This document shows positions 37,421 to 44,939 of a stretch of 64,000 bases of DNA, in pieces; within the stretch, counting starts at the first letter, position 1; the number at the start of each line of letters is the position of its first letter. The translations under genes and the position numbers were made by a program. The DNA is from Pseudomonadota bacterium (GTDB taxonomy: Bacteria > Myxococcota_A > UBA9042 > GCA-2863065), in the NCBI GenBank assembly GCA_005776585.1, contig SXOX01000149.1:22211-86210 (forward strand), written 5' to 3'. The notes beneath the pieces were generated by a model, which worked only from the letters and a program-made list of their open reading frames with translations, made no database searches and was not told the DNA's origin.

Positions 37421-38751
37421 CAGGGCGGTCGAGTTCTCTGTTTTCTCGACAGGCCCGATCTTCTGTGTTTGCGCTTCGTTCCGGGTAGTTGGCCTGTGCC
37501 ACCACCCGGAAGGACTCGATGGCGATCAAGGGCACGGCCGGCGCTGCTCGGCGCAAGGCGCAGAAGAAGGACGTGGAGGCCATCGAGGCCTTTCTGGCGA
37601 TGCTGGGTCTGCTGCCGGACTCGCGAAGAGCACAAGGGCGGCGCTATCCACTGCCGACGGTGGTGATGGTCGCACTGCTTGCGATGATCTGCGGCTGTGA
37701 CGACGCTTCCTCGATGGAGGCGTGGGGCGAGCGGCACGAGAAGTGGCTCGCGACGTTTCTCGACATGCCGCATGGGCCTCCGTCGCAAGATGTGTTCCTC
37801 AGCGTTTTCGCGGCTTTGCCACCCGAGCCGTTTGGCAAGTTCTTCGTCATGTGGACTGACTTCCTGCGCGGACGGCTCGCCCTCGCGGGCAAGCACGTGG
37901 CGGTCGACGGCAAGACGAGCAGGCGAACCCACCACCGCAGCAGGGAGCAGCCGGCCGTGCACACGGTGAGCGCGTGGCTGAGCGACGCCGGACTCGTCCT
38001 CGGTCAGCGCAAAACGGAGACAAAGTCGAACGAGATCACGGCGATCCCGGAGCTTCTCGCCGTGCTCGACCTGCGCGGCGCAACCGTGACCATCGACGCG
38101 ATGGGATGCCAAACGGACATCGCGGCCGCGATCATCGAGCGCGGTGGGCACTACGTGCTGGCCGTGAAGGACAATCAGCCGACGCTGGCCGAGGAGATGG
38201 TCGCGACCTTTGCCGACGCCGCAGACGTGACGCCGCGCGCGCTGGACCAGCCACCGCCAACGCCGGTCGAGGTGCACGAAACGCTCGAAAAAGGCCACGG
38301 CCGCCTCGAAAAGCGCACCGTGACAGTCGCGCGCCGTCTCGACTGGATCACCACCAAGGCACGCTGGCCCAAGCTCGCATACGTCGCTCGCGTCGAAAGT
38401 GAACGCACCGATTTGGCCACTGGCAACATGAGCGTCGAGCGCCGCTACTTCATCGGCAGCGATCCCAGAGCCAGCGTGACCCGCGTCGGAGAGCTCATTC
38501 GCGCGCACTGGGGCATCGAGAATGGCCTGCACTGGGTCCTCGACATGGCCTTCAACGAGGACCAAGCCCGGCAGCGAGCAGGCTACTGCGGCGCGAACTT
38601 CGCGACGCTCCGACACATGGCGCTCAACCTTATCAAGCGAACGCCCAACCGCCGGTTGGGCGTCAAGAACACACGGCTCCTCGCTGGATGGGATCTCAAT
38701 GAACTCGTTCGGATTGTGGTCATGGCGGAGATTTAGAACTCGACAGCCCTG
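37421..38751 (+). mobile_element. Complete ISAs1-family insertion sequence
   Basis: 1331 bp. The ends are 17-bp inverted repeats differing at one base: CAGGGCGGTCGAGTTCT at 37421-37437, and its complement with T for G at 38735-38751. Flanking these, CTGTGGTGGT occurs at 37411-37420 and 38752-38761, a 10-bp target-site duplication. One intact transposase fills the element. Perfect duplication and an open reading frame indicate a recent insertion. Confidence 0.93.
37519..38736 (+). CDS. ISAs1-family transposase
   Basis: 405 aa, full length for the family. N-terminal DDE_Tnp_1-associated region (FLAMLGLLPDSRRAQGRRYPL, ALLAMICG) and DDE catalytic core: first Asp in HVAVDGKTSRR, second in ATVTIDAMGCQ (typical ISAs1 D-A-M/x-G-x-Q), followed by YVLAVKDNQP, and the Glu in HWGIENGLHWVLDMAFNEDQ. 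ATG 37519 has GGAAGG upstream. It makes the cuts and joins that move the element. The stop codon overlaps the right inverted repeat. Confidence 0.93.
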   Translation: MAIKGTAGAARRKAQKKDVEAIEAFLAMLGLLPDSRRAQGRRYPLPTVVMVALLAMICGCDDASSMEAWGERHEKWLATFLDMPHGPPSQDVFLSVFAALPPEPFGKFFVMWTDFLRGRLALAGKHVAVDGKTSRRTHHRSREQPAVHTVSAWLSDAGLVLGQRKTETKSNEITAIPELLAVLDLRGATVTIDAMGCQTDIAAAIIERGGHYVLAVKDNQPTLAEEMVATFADAADVTPRALDQPPPTPVEVHETLEKGHGRLEKRTVTVARRLDWITTKARWPKLAYVARVESERTDLATGNMSVERRYFIGSDPRASVTRVGELIRAHWGIENGLHWVLDMAFNEDQARQRAGYCGANFATLRHMALNLIKRTPNRRLGVKNTRLLAGWDLNELVRIVVMAEI

Positions 38752-38761
38752 CTGTGGTGGT
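38752..38761. repeat. Target-site duplication, right copy
   Basis: CTGTGGTGGT, second copy of the 10-bp duplication made by the IS insertion. Confidence 0.9.
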
Positions 38762-39175
38762 CTCGGCGGGGGTCAGGGTGACCCGGCGCCTCTCGGGCTC
38801 GACCCAGGCCTGGTGCTCAGCGCGCAGCCCCGAAATAGGGCAGCGTTTGGCGTGGACGACGCGCCCGACGCGGGCCGACGGGCACCGCCTCGAGCGTGAA
38901 GCGGTCGCTCTCTCGACGGTCTGTTGATGCGCACGAGGAAGCGCGGAATCTCGAGCACGCCGGTTTCCGAGGGTGCGCGGTTCCGGCGGGCGGGAGCCTG
39001 TCCGGGCGGCGGCGTGGCCTGCCATGGCTGGAGTCGCTGAAGCGTGCTGCGCCTTTTCGGTCGACGGGCTACCAAAGCTCTGGAGGTCGCCGAGGAATGA
39101 CGGCGACAGGCGCATGGGGACATCCCGATGCGAGTGGCATCGACCACGTTGCCTCGAGATCGAGAACTCGGACCC
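38762..39175. other. Gene-free GC-rich stretch
   Basis: About 410 bp between the IS and the DDAH promoter. Short open frames exist in several phases, but none has a ribosome site or a recognisable motif. It may be the remnant of a gene cut off by rearrangement; nothing more can be supported. Confidence 0.5.
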
Positions 39176-39205
39176 TTGACCTTGACTCACGCGGGGGTGA
39201 ATACT
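39176..39205 (+). promoter_or_regulatory. Candidate promoter of the DDAH/STAND pair
   Basis: TTGACC (39176-39181), an 18-base spacer and AATACT (39200-39205) end seven bases before the ATG at 39213, again a near-leaderless layout. A second TTGACT follows directly (39182-39187). Predicted from consensus only. Confidence 0.4.
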
Positions 39206-39212
39206 ACGCGCC

Positions 39213-39980
39213 ATGAACGCACGCCTCGCCTTCACCCGCGGTATCTCATCCTCGTTCCAGGACGCCTCGGTCCTAGAACCGTCGGGGGTCGCCATCAACG
39301 TCGACCTCGCTCGATCGCAGCATGCCGCCTACGTCACTGCACTCAGGCGCGCGGGCGTCGAGGTCCATGAACTACCTCCGATTGACGACTTCCCTGACGG
39401 GTGTTTTGTGGAGGACTGCGCCATCGTCCACGAAGGCCAGGCCCTGATCACACTTCCGGGAACGCCCTCCCGCGTCGGCGAGGAGCAGAGCATTGCCGAT
39501 GCGTTGGGCACGCTCGTTCGCGTCGAGCGGACGCGCCCTCCAGCGACTATCGAAGGTGGAGACTGCCTCCGCATCGGCCGCCGCTTGTTCGTCGGACGCT
39601 CAACCCGCACGAACGAGGCCGGCGTCGCGCGCGTCCGCGCGGTCTTCGGCGCGCGTGGTTACTCGGTGGCGGAGGTACCGGTGAACCGCTACCTGCATCT
39701 CAAGTGCATCTGCTCCCCCTTGGACGACCAACGCATCCTGCTCGCTGAGGGCACGATCCCACCGACCTACTTCGACGGCTGCGAGTGCCTCATGGTGCCT
39801 CATGAGGAGGCGCTCGGTGCGAACGTCGTCAGCGTGAATGGCTGGGCAATCGTTGCCGAGGGCTACCCGGAGACGTTGAGGGCGGTGGAACGCGCCGGCC
39901 TTCGCCCGATTCCCCTGAACATTTCGGAGATCGCGCGAGCGGACGGGTCGTTGACCTGCCTTTCGCTTCTGATGGCGTAA
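39213..39980 (+). CDS. Dimethylarginine dimethylaminohydrolase (DDAH)
   Basis: 255 aa, normal for bacterial DDAH. The catalytic triad sits at C249 (LTCLSLLM), H162 (YLHLKC) and E114 (IEGGD), the same numbers as in the Pseudomonas aeruginosa enzyme. The substrate-binding acidic pair is in FVEDCAIV and the Arg in RSTRTNEAG. The reaction hydrolyses N-omega-methylated arginines to citrulline and methylamines. It is cytoplasmic, with no signal. The TAA shares its last base with the ATG of the STAND-SBP gene, so the two are translationally coupled. The enzyme may make or remove the ligand sensed by that protein (inference). Other guanidino-group-modifying members of the fold are possible, but the motif match is specific. 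Confidence 0.88.
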   Translation: MNARLAFTRGISSSFQDASVLEPSGVAINVDLARSQHAAYVTALRRAGVEVHELPPIDDFPDGCFVEDCAIVHEGQALITLPGTPSRVGEEQSIADALGTLVRVERTRPPATIEGGDCLRIGRRLFVGRSTRTNEAGVARVRAVFGARGYSVAEVPVNRYLHLKCICSPLDDQRILLAEGTIPPTYFDGCECLMVPHEEALGANVVSVNGWAIVAEGYPETLRAVERAGLRPIPLNISEIARADGSLTCLSLLMA

Positions 39981-42900
39981 TGGCCGCCTCAGATCCCCCT
40001 CCAGCCTTCCATGAGCTACCCTACCCGATCGCTTGGCCCTTGCTCCGTGCTGACGATCCCGGCGAGCCGGCACTTACGCGTCTGTATTGCCTGCTGGATG
40101 CCGTTCGTGGACTGGTGAAGCTTCTGACGCTGTGTGCTGTGAGCGAATACACGACGCTGCGCCCCAAGGATGCGGCGGTCGATCGCCGCCTGGCGGACTT
40201 TGTCGACGCGCGCCTATCGTTGGGCCACTGGATCGACCTGCTGCGTGAGCTGGCACGCTACTTTGCCAAGCGTACGGAGATCCGACTGTTTGTAGCCGAA
40301 CTCCCGGCGGCGTTCCTCAGGGCGCGGGGAGGATTCTCCCTGGCGTGGCATGCACTGGAAGACATGGTCTCGTTTCGCAATCGCAGCCTCGCGCATGGCG
40401 CGCGAACCATGGACGAGGGCGAGGCGAGCGGGGTCCTGGCCGAGCGTCGCGCGGCATTCGACGAGATTCTGCGCGCCGTTGACTGGATCGCCCGGTATCA
40501 CCTCGTGATTCCAGAAGAGACGGAATTGGTCGGCGGTCGTCTCCATGTCACCCACGTCGTCTCGTGTGACGGTCCACGCGTGGCTGTCGAGCCCAAACCC
40601 TGTGCCTCGTTTCCCTTGCGCGAGGAGGTCCGCCGGGGCGAGGCCTTGCTCCTCTGCCGCCGCGATCTTCCGGCGGAGCACCTCGTGTTGTTCCCACTGT
40701 GGCTCCCATACTTCCACGCCTCCCATGCTGCATACGACCTGTACGCATACGAGGCCGCCCACCGAGCTCCGCATGATCGGCTCTCGGTTGCCCGCCTCCT
40801 GTACCACCCAACGCGGGTCCGCAGCGAGATTGAGATCACCGCAGGTTCCCCGCTCGAGCCGGTGCTGTCGTCCTTCAGCGATCGCTTTCGCCCATTCATT
40901 GGGGAAGTGTTGGGGGCTGTGGGCGCCCGCTCGCCTCGGGACCACTATTTTCCGACCCAGAGGGAGCTGATCCGGCGCAACGCCGAGCGATTCGTCGGTC
41001 GTGAGGACGTACTCGAGCGAGTTGGAAACGTCGCAGGTGCTGCCCCACCCTGCGTCCTGCTCCTTGGGCCGCCGGGGCAGGGCAAGACGTCGTGCATGGC
41101 ACGCATGGTCGAAGAGCACGGCTGGAGCCATCACTTCTTCGCCCGGGACGGCGGAAGGAACCGGCGGGAACTTGCGCTTGGCTCGCTGCTCCAGCAACTC
41201 ATCGGGGCGCGAGGTCTCAACATGGGTGTGCCCGAAGGGCACGCCGATCGCGAGAAGGCGTTCGCCGATGCTCTGGTCGCCGGAGCCGGCGGCCGTCCGC
41301 TCGTCTTCGTGCTCGACGCGCTCGACGAGAGCGACCTCGAGAACGCCGAAGATCTTGACGGCCTCGTGCCGGCCTCGGTCCCAATCGGTGTCACGTTCCT
41401 CGTGACCTCACGGCCGGGACCGCTCGCAGCGGCAATAGAGAACCGCGCGGGTACGGTCGTCCTCACATTGGAGCCGTTCAGCTTGAGCGAAGCGTCCGCA
41501 CTTGCGGCGCGGATGGGTGTGGTCCTCGTCGACCAGCAGCTCCGCAACGTGTGGAACGTCACCAGCGGGAACCCGCTGTTCTTGAAGATGCAGCTCGAGG
41601 AGCTGCAGGAGACCCGTGGACGCGCGAGCGAGCACTTGAAGCTCCGAATTGAGGACTGTTTCGCCGCCCGGTTGGAGCGGGCAATGGAGCAGTTTGGTGA
41701 TGAGCCGGTCCTCGCGGTAATCGGGTTACTCGCGACCGCACAGACCGGCCTGTCGACCAGCGACATCGCCCAGTTCGTACCGGCAGTCCCGTTGTTCACG
41801 ATACGGCGCATCCTTACTCGGCTCAGCGAGTTCCTGTTGGATGACGGCGGCCACTTCCGGTTCTTCCACAAGCGATTCGAGGAGTTTGTCCGGCGCGAAC
41901 TCCTGGACGCTTCCAGTGTCGAGCGCTGGCATCGCCACATCATCGCTCACCATAGCCCATGGCAGCAGAAACGGACCCGCTACGGTTTTCGCCACCTGGC
42001 CGCTCACCACGCCATACTTGGCGATTCGCAAGCCCTCATGTCATTGCTCGAACCCGCCTTTTGGCAAGTGCGAGCGGCCAGCGACGCCGCCGGTCTCGAC
42101 ATCTACGACGACGCGAGGCGGTGGCTTGCTACCGGCCTTCCGGTCGACGAGCTGCTGGCGCGGCTGCGCCCCCTAATCGCCGCTGGAGAGGCCTCGATGG
42201 CTCGGCGTGCCCTGCGGTGCCTCGCGGATCTTTCTCGTCACATTCCTCCACAACGTCTTCTGGCCGAGATTTCCGCGTTGCCGGAGTCGACTGATTTCTG
42301 GATCGGATCTGAAATTCGGAAGACGAGTGCACGACTGAAACCGGCGGAGACATCCGTTGCCAGCGGAGAACGCATCCGGATTGGCGTCTTGAACTACATC
42401 GGACACCTTCCCCTGTTCCTGGCTCGGGACCTCGGCCTTTTCGAACGGGCGGGCCTGGCGGTGGATCTGCTGTTCTTCGACGGAAACGAAGATCGCATCC
42501 GTGCGCTCGCCGAACGAGAAGTGGACCTGCTTGCGAGTACCATCGACGAGGTGTTCCTTGCCTCCGAAGCGGGAGTGCCTCTGCGCGTCGTCCTGAGGAT
42601 GACCCAGGGGTGTGACGACGGTCAAGTTGTGGACGGGCTTCTTTCCAAGTCCCGCATTGCGGACCTGCGTGAGCTCGAGGGCAAGAGACTCGCGATCGAG
42701 AAGGACAGCCCCAGCCTGTTCATCCTCCACCACCTGCTGCAGAGGCACCACATCGAGGCATCCAAGATCGAGCTGGTCCGTTTCCGGTCGTCGGACGACG
42801 CGGGCGCCGCCCTGCGGGAGGCTGTGATCGATGCGGCCATGTTGTGGGAGCCCTGGTTGCACCGCGCACAACAGGAGACTGGCTGCTACCTTGTGCCTTT

Positions 42901-43279
42901 GCCCGACGTCGACGTCGTCGAGGACGTGCTTGCCGTAAGGTCGGATCGGGCCGTTGACCTTGCGGACGCACTCCGTCGCCTCCGCGACGTCTGGTTCGAC
43001 GTGGTGGAGTGCCTTGGGGAACATGGCGACCAGTTGCTTTTGCTGGCGCGGCAGCGATTCGGGATCGCCGCACAGGATTGGCTGGACCTTGCCCACCGAG
43101 TCTCCTATGCAGACCGCGCTTCCAACCACATGTTCTTCACGGATCCGGATGCCTGGCACGCTCAGGCGACGTACACCCAGGATGTGCTGTTCAAAGCGGG
43201 ACTTCTGTCGGTGCGTAGCAGTCCCGAAGGCATGGTGTTGTGGGACGTGGCGGCGCCTGTCTTCCGCGGAGTCATCTGA
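39980..43279 (+). CDS. HEPN-like / STAND NTPase / substrate-binding-protein fusion
   Basis: 1099 aa. Residues 1-300 are the shared HEPN-like module: P-Y-P-I-A at 14-18, LSLGHWIDLLREL, and F-R133-N-R-S-L-A-H139-G, then a beta-rich part. Residues ~340-790 are a STAND NTPase: FVGREDVLERV, Walker A GPPGQGKTS at ~363-371, Walker B VFVLDALDESD, sensor VTSRPG, then FLLDDGGHFRFFHKRFEEFVRR (winged helix). Residues ~799-1099 match NMT1/SsuA/THI5-type periplasmic binding proteins (RIGVLNYIGHLPLFLARDLGLFERAGL ... DLRELEGKRLAI), but with no signal peptide, so the ligand pocket is cytosolic. The likely scheme is ligand sensing by the SBP lobe, NTP switching, and HEPN RNase activation. Confidence 0.82.
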   Translation: MAASDPPPAFHELPYPIAWPLLRADDPGEPALTRLYCLLDAVRGLVKLLTLCAVSEYTTLRPKDAAVDRRLADFVDARLSLGHWIDLLRELARYFAKRTEIRLFVAELPAAFLRARGGFSLAWHALEDMVSFRNRSLAHGARTMDEGEASGVLAERRAAFDEILRAVDWIARYHLVIPEETELVGGRLHVTHVVSCDGPRVAVEPKPCASFPLREEVRRGEALLLCRRDLPAEHLVLFPLWLPYFHASHAAYDLYAYEAAHRAPHDRLSVARLLYHPTRVRSEIEITAGSPLEPVLSSFSDRFRPFIGEVLGAVGARSPRDHYFPTQRELIRRNAERFVGREDVLERVGNVAGAAPPCVLLLGPPGQGKTSCMARMVEEHGWSHHFFARDGGRNRRELALGSLLQQLIGARGLNMGVPEGHADREKAFADALVAGAGGRPLVFVLDALDESDLENAEDLDGLVPASVPIGVTFLVTSRPGPLAAAIENRAGTVVLTLEPFSLSEASALAARMGVVLVDQQLRNVWNVTSGNPLFLKMQLEELQETRGRASEHLKLRIEDCFAARLERAMEQFGDEPVLAVIGLLATAQTGLSTSDIAQFVPAVPLFTIRRILTRLSEFLLDDGGHFRFFHKRFEEFVRRELLDASSVERWHRHIIAHHSPWQQKRTRYGFRHLAAHHAILGDSQALMSLLEPAFWQVRAASDAAGLDIYDDARRWLATGLPVDELLARLRPLIAAGEASMARRALRCLADLSRHIPPQRLLAEISALPESTDFWIGSEIRKTSARLKPAETSVASGERIRIGVLNYIGHLPLFLARDLGLFERAGLAVDLLFFDGNEDRIRALAEREVDLLASTIDEVFLASEAGVPLRVVLRMTQGCDDGQVVDGLLSKSRIADLRELEGKRLAIEKDSPSLFILHHLLQRHHIEASKIELVRFRSSDDAGAALREAVIDAAMLWEPWLHRAQQETGCYLVPLPDVDVVEDVLAVRSDRAVDLADALRRLRDVWFDVVECLGEHGDQLLLLARQRFGIAAQDWLDLAHRVSYADRASNHMFFTDPDAWHAQATYTQDVLFKAGLLSVRSSPEGMVLWDVAAPVFRGVI

Positions 43280-43435
43280 TGTGGGCCCCGGGGCCTAGTT
43301 TTCAAACGTGCACGATGCCGGGCCGGACCGGCGACATCGGGTCGGACGGCCACTCACCGCGATGCGAACAGGGCGGTTCAGGCCCACGGCCAAGGGAGCG
43401 CGTGAGATTTCGCGGTCAAAACGGTGCCAGTCGCG

Positions 43436-44935
43436 TCAGAGGGGCGCTAGCAATTCCAACAGCCGCTCGCACACACCTCGGGCCTTGCTGATATCGGAGT
43501 CCGCCAGAAGTTCGAGCCGGTTGTGGGCGGCCGGCGTCCGTACCCTGGCCAGTTGTCCGAAGTCCCTTCGCCACTGCCCCGCGTCACCACCGAGGAGCGG
43601 ATCGCCGAGGTTGGTCCAGTCAGCGTTCAGCAGTTCGAAGAGGTCGAGGGGGTAGGTGTAGTCGAGGATCCGCGCCTGCGAGGCGCCACCTAGAAATGGG
43701 GCCTCACGGTTCCGCCTAGCCTCGGCCTCGACGAGCATCGCGGTCAGTCCGGGGCGCCTCCTCAGGACTTGCTGGCGCCAGTCCGCTTGCCAAAGGTGTT
43801 CGAGGCGCTCCTGGATGGCGGTGCGCAGCATTCGTTCAGTCTGGGCCCACAGCCCCCAGAACGGCACTTGATGTCCCAACGCATTCAGGAAGTCGACGAA
43901 GGCAGGGCAGATGGACTCGACGACTCCCGAAGTCCCAGTCCTCCATGCACTCACGATGACGCCGTGCTCCTCGAGTTCGGAGATGTTCTGGGGCTTCAGA
44001 TCAAATGTTGGACCGCAGAACACTTGCAGGGCTTTCGACAGATCACCGCTGTCCTCGAGGATCTCGGCAACCTCCTGGAACAGCCGCACCGCATCGATGC
44101 GCAGCCGCCGCTCAAGCTCCTCCGTGTCGACGTCCCCCGCGGCACGCATCGCCCAGAGTGTGTAGGCGGCACGGTCGAGGAGGAACGGGTGCCGACCGCA
44201 GTAGCGCTGGATCACCGCTGCGCAGTGGCCGTCCAACTCGAGTCCCTCCGACCTCGCGCGGTTGCAGTGGAGCGTGTGCTCAACCTCGCTGAACACGCTG
44301 ACTGGCACGACGTCAAGCACATTCGCCCAGTAGCCTGTGGAGAGTCCGGCTGCGTGCGCGATCTCGGGGAGCCGACGTTTGGACGCGAGCAGGAGCCCTA
44401 CGCCGTACGCCGTGCTACCCGCAAGGGTTCTCACGAGGTGGAGGAAGTCTCCCTGGCCTTCGAACAGAAACCGGGCGGAGTCAAACTCGTCCAGGAGGCA
44501 GATCGCTCGGACCCGGCGCGCATGGCACTCCTCGAAGAACTGTTGCACTGCCCTCTTCCAAGCGAGGTCGTCCTCGAGTTGCCCAAGCTCGACGCTCAGC
44601 CGCAATGCCTCGGCCGAGGCTCCGCCGCGTTGAGCCCAGGTCCTCACGACGTCGAGACAGATTTGCCGAAATAGGTCGCGTGGCGAACGGAAAATCCCGC
44701 AGTTGATCTCGACGGGAATGCACGCGACCTCGCCGAGCGAACGGGGAACCTCGGCGAGGACGCGTCGGGCGATGCTCGTCTTCCCCGTGCGAGGCAACCC
44801 GACCAGGGCGGAGGAGGCGCAGAACTCCTCCGAGCCATACAGGCGGTCCCGGAGCCGCTGGCACTCCGGGGCCCGGCCGATGAACCGCGACTCGCTGACC
44901 GGTTGCCCAACATACGCATATGGATTTGGTCTCAT
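43436..44935 (-). CDS. AAA/STAND ATPase, third gene of the three-ATPase operon
   Basis: 499 aa. Opens with R-P-N-P-Y and G-Q-P-V...F-I-G-R-x-x-E, then Walker A GLPRTGKTS (~45-53) and Walker B AICLLDEFD (~143-151): an ORC/STAND-type ATPase with a C-terminal winged-helix-like part (FLLDRAAYTLWAMR ... LEEHGVIVSAW). It starts four bases after the Sm-like gene stop, last in the operon. The short size suggests the core switch without sensor domains. A 156-bp gap separates it from the convergent STAND-SBP gene. Confidence 0.8.
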   Translation of the reverse strand: MRPNPYAYVGQPVSESRFIGRAPECQRLRDRLYGSEEFCASSALVGLPRTGKTSIARRVLAEVPRSLGEVACIPVEINCGIFRSPRDLFRQICLDVVRTWAQRGGASAEALRLSVELGQLEDDLAWKRAVQQFFEECHARRVRAICLLDEFDSARFLFEGQGDFLHLVRTLAGSTAYGVGLLLASKRRLPEIAHAAGLSTGYWANVLDVVPVSVFSEVEHTLHCNRARSEGLELDGHCAAVIQRYCGRHPFLLDRAAYTLWAMRAAGDVDTEELERRLRIDAVRLFQEVAEILEDSGDLSKALQVFCGPTFDLKPQNISELEEHGVIVSAWRTGTSGVVESICPAFVDFLNALGHQVPFWGLWAQTERMLRTAIQERLEHLWQADWRQQVLRRRPGLTAMLVEAEARRNREAPFLGGASQARILDYTYPLDLFELLNADWTNLGDPLLGGDAGQWRRDFGQLARVRTPAAHNRLELLADSDISKARGVCERLLELLAPL

Positions 44936-44939
44936 TGCG

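Noticed and set aside
37420-38616. 398-residue minus-strand open frame inside the IS
   Set aside because: Shadow of the DDE transposase; it crosses the inverted repeat.
38762-39175. Possible truncated transposase right of the IS
   Set aside because: Several short frames were read on both strands; none shows a DDE, HUH or zinc-ribbon motif.
43283-43300. GGGCCCCGGGGCC followed by TTTT as a terminator after the STAND-SBP gene
   Set aside because: The palindrome leaves only a four-base stem with a four-base loop once a loop is allowed, so a terminator cannot be supported.
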